The notes beneath the pieces were generated by a model. The model was not told the DNA's origin and searched no databases. It worked only from the letters and a program-made list of their open reading frames with translations. Shown in pieces: positions 1-6,133 of a stretch of 9,310 nt of DNA. The DNA comes from Prosthecobacter sp. (GTDB lineage: Bacteria > Verrucomicrobiota > Verrucomicrobiia > Verrucomicrobiales > Verrucomicrobiaceae). A program made the position numbers and the translations under genes. Every line of letters begins with the position of its first letter. Position 1 is the first letter of the stretch. The stretch spans positions 1-9,310 of the forward strand of contig JAOZVT010000606.1 of assembly GCA_025869455.1 (NCBI GenBank), written 5' to 3'.

Positions 1-284
1 AGAGCATTTTGACGGGGATTCATATCCACCGCGTGAATCTCAGCGGGGGCATCCAGTAGATAGTCCAAGGCATTGCACCCGGCACTGGTGATCATGACCA
101 CACGACTGTCCGGCTGGAGGTCGAGCATTTGGCGGTCTAACCGTGGATCTTCCCAGCAAGTGTTGTAAACCAGATTGCCTCCATGGACCCGGTTGAAGAT
201 GACATCGTGTGCCCGGTGGGTCAGGTGGGTCTTGGGTTTCGTGCGCGCTAGCATGAACTCAATAGAAAGCCGGAAGTTGGCCAT
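1..284 (-). CDS. DUF3419 / BtaA-like SAM-dependent 3-amino-3-carboxypropyltransferase, N-terminal part (C-terminus outside window)
   Basis: No stop codon occurs before the left edge, so only about 94 N-terminal residues are present. They include the family hallmarks YNTCWEDPRLDR, then VVMITSAGCNALDYLL (a glycine-containing SAM-binding strand and turn) and AEIHAVDMNPRQNAL. This family includes BtaA, which transfers the aminocarboxypropyl group of SAM to diacylglycerol as the first step of betaine-lipid (DGTS) synthesis at the membrane; other DUF3419 members have no proven function. The start is uncertain. ATG at 284 gives MANFRLSIEF; a TTG at 305 adds seven residues; the frame stays open to a TGA near 384. 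No Shine-Dalgarno sequence precedes either start. The gene diverges from the membrane-protein pair on its right. Family assignment is secure, but the BtaA reaction is inferred and no BtaB-like methyltransferase is visible. Confidence 0.85.
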   Translation of the reverse strand, partial: MANFRLSIEFMLARTKPKTHLTHRAHDVIFNRVHGGNLVYNTCWEDPRLDRQMLDLQPDSRVVMITSAGCNALDYLLDAPAEIHAVDMNPRQNA

Positions 285-375
285 TTGGCAGGTGGCTTCG
301 TGCAACGAATTCGTCAGATGACAGCGCGGCTTGAGGACTGGTTTTTGAGATCCCTGATTTCGTTTAAAAAGAAAA

Positions 376-1248
376 ATGCTAAATCAACTCTTGACGCTTT
401 GTGATGCAAAGCTAATAACTTTGCATCACAAAGTTATGCGGTCAGCCTATCACATTCGCCAAAAATTAAAGATCCTGGTTCGGGGAGAGCCGGGTGTTCT
501 GGCGGATTGGCTGCGGGAGCCTTCCAGTTGGAAATCACTGATGCCGCTGCTGTTTGGAATCGTTGTGGGTGGGGCCGCTTACGGTTTTGCCATTGGCCTT
601 TGGCGTGCACCGATGCAGGGGCTGTTTGTGGCAATCAAGATGCCCACCTTGATCTTTCTGACACTGCTGGTGAATGGGCTTATTAATGGCATGTTGGGCT
701 TATTGTTAGGCTCAGGCATGTCTTTCCGGCAGACCTTGCTGGCCTGTCTTATGAGCTTCGCTATTTTTGGCCTGATTGTGGGCTCGTTAAGCCCCATTGC
801 TATTGGCATGGTGCTGGATGCGCCAGGACCTGGTGAGGAGGGCGCGGAGGTATGGTATCGGACCATTCTTTTAACTCACACTGTCATCATCGCTTTTGCG
901 GGGATCGTGGCTAACCACAAGTTGCTTCATCTGATTCAGGCTTTTTCAGGCAGTGTGTCCGCTGGCTGGCGGACGCTCATCGCTTGGCTGGCGGGTAATC
1001 TTTTTGTGGGGGCGCAGCTCTCGTATAATTTGCGTCCCTTCTTTGGGAATCCAGATCTGCCCATTCAATTTCTGCGTCCTGATCCCTTTGACGGCAGCTT
1101 TTATGAATCCATCTGGCGACTTACTCTAGCCTCAATACCTGCGGGTTTTGGAAGGCAGTTTTTCAGCTCGGTGGTGATCCTTCTTTTGTGTCTGCTCCTG
1201 CTGATGTTTGCACGCTGGGTCATAACGCAACTCCGAGAATTGATCTGA
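376..1248 (+). CDS. Multi-pass membrane protein of unknown function (first of a tandem homologous pair)
   Basis: The product is 290 residues with about six hydrophobic segments (roughly 55-76, 88-112, 118-147, 163-180, 199-216 and 261-280), so it is an integral inner-membrane protein. There is no signal peptide; the first 50 residues are basic and probably cytoplasmic. A conserved-looking stretch near the end, NLRPFFGNPDLPIQFLRP (218-235), sits in a loop before the last segment. The next gene encodes a shorter homologue: both share an LW-x-AP segment after the first hydrophobic helix, and a W...V..Q....LRP..G..D pattern late in the protein. I do not recognise a characterised family or catalytic motif. 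The start may be ATG 376 or ATG 436 (residue 21). The latter would leave the 397-433 palindrome in the 5' leader. No Shine-Dalgarno sequence supports either. It is probably co-transcribed with the following gene, which starts 13 nt after the stop. Confidence 0.75.
   Translation: MLNQLLTLCDAKLITLHHKVMRSAYHIRQKLKILVRGEPGVLADWLREPSSWKSLMPLLFGIVVGGAAYGFAIGLWRAPMQGLFVAIKMPTLIFLTLLVNGLINGMLGLLLGSGMSFRQTLLACLMSFAIFGLIVGSLSPIAIGMVLDAPGPGEEGAEVWYRTILLTHTVIIAFAGIVANHKLLHLIQAFSGSVSAGWRTLIAWLAGNLFVGAQLSYNLRPFFGNPDLPIQFLRPDPFDGSFYESIWRLTLASIPAGFGRQFFSSVVILLLCLLLLMFARWVITQLRELI
397..433. repeat. Perfect 15-bp inverted repeat with 7-nt spacer
   Basis: CTTTGTGATGCAAAG (397-411) is followed by CTAATAA and then by its exact reverse complement CTTTGCATCACAAAG (419-433). 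It lies between divergently transcribed genes and within the first 20 codons of the upstream start chosen for the membrane-protein gene at 376. There is no T-run on either side, so it is not a standard intrinsic terminator. It could be an operator for a dimeric regulator, an mRNA hairpin controlling translation from ATG 436, or a dispersed palindromic element. The sequence alone does not decide. Confidence 0.85.
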
Positions 1249-1261
1249 AAACCCTTTCGCC

Positions 1262-1975
1262 ATGAATACCGAAAATACACCCACACCTCCTCCTCTGCCG
1301 ATGGCAGGTTCTATGAAAATCGAGCCGATGGTCGGTCCAATCACCTTGTTGAGTGTGATTGAGCACCTGCTGAAATACCCAGGCCGAATCCTGCATGAGT
1401 GCCGCGAGGGACAGTTGCGTGTGCCTATGCGTTTGCTTTTGAGTGCCTTGATTTCCTTCAGCGTCTTTGGATTGCTGCTTGGTAGTTTTTCCGGGGGTAC
1501 GCAATTATGGGCGGCTCCACTGAAGGTCACCTTGGGGATTGCGGTGGCAGTTTTGATTTGTTTGCCCAGTCTTTACATCTTCAGTGCTCTGGATGGTCTG
1601 GAGGCGCGGCTTAGCCAGATTGCCGCTGTCATGCTGTCAGCGGTGGCGTTGGCTGGACTGTTGTTGTTGGGATTTGCACCTGTGATTTGGGTGTTCAGTT
1701 CTTCGACTGATTCGCTGGCCTTCATGGGGTTTCTAGCCCTGATTTTTTGGGTGATCGGCCTGTTCTTCGGTTCACGCTTGTTGCTCCAGTCAGCGCGTAG
1801 TTTGGGCATGCAATCGGCGGGTTACCTGAAAACTTGGTTGATGATCTTCATCATCGTGACCTTGCAGATGTCCACCTCCTTGCGGCCTATTCTTGGAAAG
1901 GCGGATACGTTTTTACCAACCGAGAAAAGATTCTTCCTCCAACATTGGTTGCAGAATTTGGGAGCTGACATTTAA
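1262..1975 (+). CDS. Multi-pass membrane protein of unknown function (second of a tandem homologous pair)
   Basis: The product is 237 residues. The proline-rich N-terminus (TPTPPPLP near residues 7-13) is probably cytoplasmic. Hydrophobic segments follow at about 56-76, 88-109, 119-147, 152-170 and 188-204. The helix-loop-helix around LWAAPLK (82-88) and the motif LQMSTSLRPILGKAD (201-215) match the preceding protein in order and spacing (LWRAPMQ and AQLSYNLRPFFGNPD). The pair therefore looks like an old tandem duplication; this copy lacks the final hydrophobic helix. The 13-nt gap suggests one operon and possibly a heteromeric membrane complex, but that is inference. No functional motif is recognised. 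The ATG at 1262 has no clear Shine-Dalgarno sequence upstream. Confidence 0.75.
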   Translation: MNTENTPTPPPLPMAGSMKIEPMVGPITLLSVIEHLLKYPGRILHECREGQLRVPMRLLLSALISFSVFGLLLGSFSGGTQLWAAPLKVTLGIAVAVLICLPSLYIFSALDGLEARLSQIAAVMLSAVALAGLLLLGFAPVIWVFSSSTDSLAFMGFLALIFWVIGLFFGSRLLLQSARSLGMQSAGYLKTWLMIFIIVTLQMSTSLRPILGKADTFLPTEKRFFLQHWLQNLGADI

Positions 1976-2115
1976 GCCGGAGTTGGAGCCGTATTGGGCC
2001 CCATGATTTGCAATTATCCGTTACTTGCTCTGCGGACTTGGGTTGGATGAAGGAGTTGAGGTATCGTCGCAGACATGTAGGAATTTATTCCCTAATTTGT
2101 GCTTTTGTGGGTGGG

Positions 2116-2133
2116 TTGGCATGATTTATGCTT
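2116..2133 (+). promoter_or_regulatory. Candidate sigma-54 (-24/-12) promoter of the ammonium transporter gene
   Basis: The element TTGGCATGATTTATGCTT matches the sigma-54 consensus YTGGCACG-N4-TTGCWT closely. GG at 2118-2119 and GC at 2130-2131 are exactly 10 bases apart. The mismatches are T for C in the -24 block and A for the first T of the -12 block. Predicted transcription starts near 2143, giving a leader of about 60 nt before the ATG at 2203. Sigma-54 control of amt genes under nitrogen limitation is well established in other bacteria. No clear NtrC-type enhancer was found upstream; a short dyad GGAAT-TT-ATTCC lies at 2080-2091. Confidence 0.7.
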
Positions 2134-2202
2134 CCCTGTTTCGGGGTAATTCGGAGCCAACCATAATGCTCAGGATCCTACAACCATCCAACTCATCCAA
2201 CC

Positions 2203-3675
2203 ATGTTTGCGGTCAACCATCCTTGGCGCACGTTCGCGTGCGGTCTCGTCGTCACCACACTCCTCTCCTTGGGCCATGTTTCGGCTCAGGAAACGGCTTC
2301 TCCTGAAGTCCCCGCTGCCACAGCTTCTGCTGAATTAGCCGCACCTACGGATCCTCAGCGGATCACGGATTTGGAAAAATACATCACCAATGGCAAGCCT
2401 GGGGAGGATGGGAATACTCAATGGAAGTCCAATATCTCCGGCCCTGGTCCTGGTCACAATGCTTGGCAGATGGTCAGCACTGCTTTGGTGATTTTCATGA
2501 CCCTTCCAGGTCTGGCACTTTTCTACGGTGGTCTCGTTCGTAAAAAGAACATCCTTTCTGTGATCGCTCAGTGCATGGGGATTGCAGGTCTGGTGACCAT
2601 TCTTTGGTGGGCCTGTGGTTACAGTCTCTCCTTTGGTGCAGGCAATGCCTTCATTGGTGACTTGAGCATGATGTTTCTGAATGGCGTATCTCCTTATGCT
2701 TCAGGGGCTGGCTACTATTGGATCTCCGACGCGGTGTGGGCTATGTTCCAGCTCAGCTTTGCGATCATTACGCCTGCTCTGATTCTAGGGGCTGTGGCTG
2801 AGCGTATGAAGTTCAGTTCCGTGCTGGTGTTCGTCACCATTTGGATGTTTGCTGTTTACTTTCCTTTTGCCCATATGGTGTGGGCAGGCACGGGCTTCAT
2901 GTGCGGTCCTTTGAATCCTGATGCTGGCATCAAGGCCATTGATTTTGCGGGTGGAACTGTCGTTCACATGACCTCGGGCTGGAGTGCCTTGGTTCTTTGT
3001 ATCCTTTTGGGCAAACGTAAAGGCTATGGCAAAGAGCAAATGGCTCCGCACAGCATGGTGCTTTGCGCCGTAGGCACAGGGATGCTTTGGGTCGGCTGGT
3101 ATGGTTTCAATGCCGGTTCTGCTCTGGGTGCGGATGGTATTGCTGCGAATGCTTTCATGACCACAACTTTGGCTGCTGGAGTTGCAGGCTTTGTTTGGGG
3201 CATGGTGGAGTGGGTGACTCGTGGTCAGCCTTCCGTCCTCGGTTTCTGCTCCGGCATTGTGGCCGGTCTGGTGGTGATCACGCCAGGAGCGGGTTTCGTA
3301 ACGGCGAACAGCGCTGTCATCATGGGTGTTTTTGCGGGAATTGTTCCGTTCCTTGCGGTGGCGTATCTAAAGAAGATGTTTGGCTACGATGACGCTCTGG
3401 ATACCTTTGGCATTCACGGCGTAGGTGGTACTCTGGGAGCCATTTTGACGGGTGTTTTCGCCAGCAAGGAAGCCAATCCGGGGATCGAGCCGTTACTGGA
3501 TGGTCTGCTGATGGAACAGATTAAAGCAGTTGGCTTGACCATTGTCTGGAGTGTTGCTGCGACGGTGGTCATCACCCTTCTTGTGAAGATGGTGATCGGT
3601 CTTCGCCCCACAACGGAAGTGGAAGAGATCGGCCTGGACTTGGCCGAACATGGCGAGTCCGGTTACGAACACTAA
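2203..3675 (+). CDS. amt: Ammonium transporter (Amt/AmtB family)
   Basis: The product is 490 residues and belongs to the Amt/Mep/Rh family, which forms inner-membrane trimers that conduct ammonium. An N-terminal signal peptide (hydrophobic about residues 12-24, likely cleaved after VSA at 28) and an extracytoplasmic segment to about residue 85 precede the 11-helix core. Family landmarks include FYGGLVRKKN, ILGAVAERMKF and the signature DFAGGTVVHMTSG. The two pore histidines of the twin-His motif are present, H255 (VVHMTSG) and H405 (FGIHGVGG). The C-terminal tail EEIGLDLAEHGESGYEH is the conserved cytoplasmic tail that contacts PII proteins in this family. No glnK/glnB lies next to it in the window. 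ATG 2203 is chosen because it gives the complete signal peptide; there is no Shine-Dalgarno sequence. Regulation is probably by the sigma-54 element upstream, and transcription ends at the strong terminator downstream. Confidence 0.97.
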   Translation: MFAVNHPWRTFACGLVVTTLLSLGHVSAQETASPEVPAATASAELAAPTDPQRITDLEKYITNGKPGEDGNTQWKSNISGPGPGHNAWQMVSTALVIFMTLPGLALFYGGLVRKKNILSVIAQCMGIAGLVTILWWACGYSLSFGAGNAFIGDLSMMFLNGVSPYASGAGYYWISDAVWAMFQLSFAIITPALILGAVAERMKFSSVLVFVTIWMFAVYFPFAHMVWAGTGFMCGPLNPDAGIKAIDFAGGTVVHMTSGWSALVLCILLGKRKGYGKEQMAPHSMVLCAVGTGMLWVGWYGFNAGSALGADGIAANAFMTTTLAAGVAGFVWGMVEWVTRGQPSVLGFCSGIVAGLVVITPGAGFVTANSAVIMGVFAGIVPFLAVAYLKKMFGYDDALDTFGIHGVGGTLGAILTGVFASKEANPGIEPLLDGLLMEQIKAVGLTIVWSVAATVVITLLVKMVIGLRPTTEVEEIGLDLAEHGESGYEH

Positions 3676-3702
3676 GATCGAATAAAGTTAATTTCTGTTT
3701 TC

Positions 3703-3734
3703 AAAGCCGAAGCGTGAATGCGCTTCGGCTTTTT
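3703..3734 (+). terminator. Rho-independent terminator of amt
   Basis: A perfect 12-bp stem, AAAGCCGAAGCG (3703-3714) paired with CGCTTCGGCTTT (3721-3732), has a 6-nt loop TGAATG and runs into a T tract ending at 3734. It begins 28 nt after the amt stop codon. The next gene starts only 18 nt beyond it, so that gene depends on read-through or on a promoter overlapping this structure. Confidence 0.93.
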
Positions 3735-3752
3735 ATTTCATTTGGTCGCTGA

Positions 3753-4295
3753 ATGGGGAAGAGTGCGGACTCAATTCTCATGCCCGCCACTGACATCACT
3801 GCTGCTGCCTCCCGTCTCTGCACGGCCTGTGGTATGTGCTGCAACGGTGTGCTTTTTCACATCGTGAGACTGCAAGCGGTGGACTCTGTGAAAAGGTTGG
3901 AGACTCTGGGGTTGAAGATCAATCGGAAGAAACGTGAGCCGTATTTTAACCAGCCGTGTCGCGCCCTGAATGGCTGCACGTGCACGATTTATGCGGACCG
4001 ACCAACACGATGCCGTTTGTTTGAATGCCAGCAGATCCAGGGTCTAACCAGAGAAGAAGTGACGGAAGCTGAGGCTCTGGATGTCATTCTCCAGGCGCGT
4101 GACTTGGTCGCTGCTGTGGAGAGGTTGCTTAAAGAGCGAGGGAATGACGAAGTCTCGCAACCTCTGGGAGAACGATATCGGCAGGTGGTAGAGGAAAGTG
4201 GGGAGGATGTGGCTTTACTTCAAGAGCAGATGCAGGCGCTGAATGACCTCCTGAATCGGCACTTTCGGCAGGAGCCTGTCGCACTCACTGTTTGA
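3753..4295 (+). CDS. YkgJ-type CxxCxxCC cysteine-cluster protein (putative zinc/iron chelator)
   Basis: The product is 180 residues. The motif C23-TA-C26-GM-C29-C30 is the signature of the CxxCxxCC family (PF03692, YkgJ/UPF0153). Further cysteines in the order expected for the family follow at C69, C75, C77, C87 and C92, the last group in the segment YADRPTRCRLFEC. Eight conserved cysteines suggest that a metal ion or cluster is bound; the biological role of the family is not established. The C-terminal half (about 100-180) is charged and probably helical, beyond the minimal domain. An alternative start is ATG 3780 (residue 10). There is no signal peptide, so it is cytoplasmic. It lies 18 nt after the amt terminator and 35 nt before the VF530 gene, with which it may be co-transcribed. 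Confidence 0.88.
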   Translation: MGKSADSILMPATDITAAASRLCTACGMCCNGVLFHIVRLQAVDSVKRLETLGLKINRKKREPYFNQPCRALNGCTCTIYADRPTRCRLFECQQIQGLTREEVTEAEALDVILQARDLVAAVERLLKERGNDEVSQPLGERYRQVVEESGEDVALLQEQMQALNDLLNRHFRQEPVALTV

Positions 4296-4330
4296 ATGGA
4301 TTTGCTCAAGCTGCTGGACACAGCCGCCAA

Positions 4331-4708
4331 ATGATCCACCTATCTGCAATGCACGCAGCCGGCCCCAAAAACCCCCTTCACGGAATTACCCTCGAAAAGA
4401 TGGTCACGGACCTCCAGGCTCACTATGGATGGGACATGCTGGGGAGAATGATCAAGATCAACTGCTTTAACTGGCAGCCGAGTGTCAAATCCAGCCTGAC
4501 CTTTTTGCGCAAAACTCCCTGGGCGCGGCAGAAGGTGGAGGAACTGTATGTGGACTCCCTGCCGGACATGCAGGCGGGGAATGTTCCTGCTGAGATGGCT
4601 GAGGAGCCACCTCATGAAGAAGTGGCCCCGATCATTGTCCAGGAAGAGTCGCTAGAGGCTAAACCGGATGAGGGCTCACTGCCCGAGCTGCCGCTTAGCG
4701 AAGCGTAA
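4331..4708 (+). CDS. VF530 family (DUF2132) DNA-binding-like small protein with acidic C-terminal tail
   Basis: Counting from ATG 4331, the product is 125 residues. The core NPLHGITLEKMV...YGWDMLGRMIKINCF...SVKSSLTFLRKTPWARQKVEELY (about 14-73) is the compact, strongly conserved domain of the VF530/DUF2132 family (PF09905). This family is known from a structural-genomics structure and has no confirmed function. Normal members end soon after KVEELY; here about 50 further residues follow, rich in E, P and A, which looks disordered and acidic. The start is uncertain: TTG 4292 overlaps the stop of the preceding gene, while ATG 4331 and ATG 4349 are nearer the usual family length. The last 33 nt overlap the 3' end of the convergent esterase gene. 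Confidence 0.85.
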   Translation: MIHLSAMHAAGPKNPLHGITLEKMVTDLQAHYGWDMLGRMIKINCFNWQPSVKSSLTFLRKTPWARQKVEELYVDSLPDMQAGNVPAEMAEEPPHEEVAPIIVQEESLEAKPDEGSLPELPLSEA

Positions 4709-5971
4709 ATACTGCTGCCAATCGTAGTCCGTCACATCATGCTTCCCGGTGCGGACGTGGTAGGCGATGCTATCCCCCACGGGTGTATCAATGGCGGGTT
4801 GCTCCTTCACCCCATAACCTTTTTTGCCAAACAAGGCGTACACGGGTTCCGCATGGAGCCCGGAAAGGAACTCGCCTTTCGGATCTGCCCATTGGTCTTC
4901 GATGGCGCTGGCAATGTAGATGGCCCGCGGTGCCGCGAGGGCGATGAGCATGTGATGGTCAATCGGGCAAGCAGCCTCGTTGTTGGAATAGGTGGCGTAG
5001 GTGGGGGTGAACCAATGAGGGAATGCTTTGGTAATGATGGCTGTGGTTTCGCCGATGTTTCGGCGCATGATGGCCGCGCCACCTTCTCCAGAGTCATTGG
5101 AAATGACGACGCCGAAACGCTGATCTTGGGCACCTGCCCAGAGGGAGGTTTTGCCCAAGCGTGAGTGACCAATGACGGCCAGTTTCTTAGCATCAATGTC
5201 ACTGTCAGTTTCCAGATAATCAGCGATGCGGCTCAGTCCCCAGGCCCAGGCACCGATGGCACCCCATTCACCATTTTTCCATTCGGTGTTAGCTCCGTCT
5301 TTGCTAAGTGCTGCACGCAGACCGTCCTTCCAGCCATCGGCGTGGTCGGGTTCGATATCGCCATAGTAGTAAGTGGCCACGGCAAAACCCTGATCCATAA
5401 TCATCTCCAGCGGCCAACGGCTGCTTTCATTGCCACGACTGGCTTCGGTGGCGTGATTGTCCACGATGCCTTTGTCCTTGCTCGGTCGCATCCAGCGTGT
5501 GGAAAGAGGGACATCAGGTTCGGTGCTGACTGCGTGATTACCGCCAAAGCTAGGGCCGACAAAGCAGGGAGCGGGATGCCCCAAACCGTTCGGGATGTAA
5601 ATCATGACTTCCATGCCAGCCCAGGAAGGATGTTCTGGAAGGGAGATGTGGATGAGCTTGCGGGTAGCTTTGCCGCCGAGAGCATCTTTTTTTACCTGGC
5701 GTGTTTCCAGGCTGACTTTGCCCCAATTGCCCGGAGTGCGTCCGAAGACATGTTCTTTGAAGAGGGCCAGGACTTCGGGGCGTCGGGTGTTCGTCCAGGC
5801 GTCTGCTGTGGTGATCTTCTTACCGTCGCGGGTGACGAGCAATTCGGGCAAGGTATAAGGGACGATCTTGGACTCGTCGTAGTTGGCCGTTTTTTGCTGA
5901 GCATTGGCCCAGTCTTCACCGATGAGGAGCATGAGGGAAAAAAGGAGGCTGAGACGCATGGGGAGGATCAT
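4676..5971 (-). CDS. Secreted glucuronoyl esterase-like alpha/beta hydrolase (CE15-type)
   Basis: From ATG 5971 the product is 431 residues. An N-terminal signal peptide (MILPMRLSLLFSLMLLIG..., likely cleaved near ANA/QQ around residue 25) directs export. The nucleophile elbow GHSRLGK holds Ser270 followed by Arg271, the arrangement of CE15 4-O-methyl-glucuronoyl methylesterases (GCSRxGK in fungi). The catalytic His is His411 in RTGKHDVTDYDW. The acid may be Asp293 in SNDSGEGG, at the place of the Glu in fungal QESG, or Asp359 in EDQWAD; bacterial members vary here. Such enzymes cleave ester links between lignin and glucuronoxylan. No xylanase or other carbohydrate enzyme is adjacent, so the substrate is not confirmed by context. 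The frame extends to TTG 6007, but ATG 5971 gives a better signal peptide. The 3' end overlaps the VF530 gene tail to tail by 33 nt. Confidence 0.88.
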   Translation of the reverse strand: MILPMRLSLLFSLMLLIGEDWANAQQKTANYDESKIVPYTLPELLVTRDGKKITTADAWTNTRRPEVLALFKEHVFGRTPGNWGKVSLETRQVKKDALGGKATRKLIHISLPEHPSWAGMEVMIYIPNGLGHPAPCFVGPSFGGNHAVSTEPDVPLSTRWMRPSKDKGIVDNHATEASRGNESSRWPLEMIMDQGFAVATYYYGDIEPDHADGWKDGLRAALSKDGANTEWKNGEWGAIGAWAWGLSRIADYLETDSDIDAKKLAVIGHSRLGKTSLWAGAQDQRFGVVISNDSGEGGAAIMRRNIGETTAIITKAFPHWFTPTYATYSNNEAACPIDHHMLIALAAPRAIYIASAIEDQWADPKGEFLSGLHAEPVYALFGKKGYGVKEQPAIDTPVGDSIAYHVRTGKHDVTDYDWQQYLRFAKRQLGQ

Positions 5972-6098
5972 CTTGGCAGAACTGGGGTTGAAGTAGCAAG
6001 CTAGCAATCGTTACGAAACGGAGGTTTTGTACAAACGTTAGTTTCTCCTCTGATCTAGAGACCTCTATGTATATGAGTCGTTTGTTTAATCAATCGAC

Positions 6099-6126
6099 TA
6101 GACATCTGTTATTGGTTTGCTATAAA
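6099..6126 (+). promoter_or_regulatory. Candidate sigma-70-type promoter very close to the 6134 start codon
   Basis: TAGACA (6099-6104) is separated by 16 nt from TATAAA (6121-6126); each differs from consensus at one position. Transcription would begin about 7 nt after the -10 element, at or next to the ATG at 6134, predicting a leaderless or nearly leaderless mRNA. The shared intergenic region (5972-6133) also serves the divergent esterase gene, for which no convincing promoter was found; it contains a 10-bp palindrome TTTGTACAAA at 6026-6035. Confidence 0.45.
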
Positions 6127-6133
6127 CGGAAGT

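Noticed and set aside
1132..1530. Minus-strand frame spanning the junction of the two membrane-protein genes
   Set aside because: No domain, and both plus-strand genes have consistent hydrophobic helices and shared motifs.
2080..2091. Short dyad GGAAT-TT-ATTCC upstream of the sigma-54 element as an activator site
   Set aside because: Five-base arms are common by chance and do not resemble the NtrC consensus; too weak to annotate.
2025..2306. Open frame overlapping the amt leader and 5' end on the plus strand
   Set aside because: It crosses the sigma-54 promoter and the amt start in another frame, and its translation has no recognisable domain; amt with its signal peptide explains the region.
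3063..3392. Cysteine-rich plus-strand frame inside amt
   Set aside because: Out-of-frame translation of glycine-rich transporter helices produces the cysteines; it is not an independent metal-binding protein.
5165..6004. Long plus-strand open frame (279 codons) opposite the esterase gene
   Set aside because: It is the antisense shadow of a clearly recognised CE15-like gene, and its translation shows no family motif.
6026..6035. Ten-base palindrome TTTGTACAAA as an operator of the esterase gene
   Set aside because: It is short and AT-rich, and no promoter could be placed next to it.
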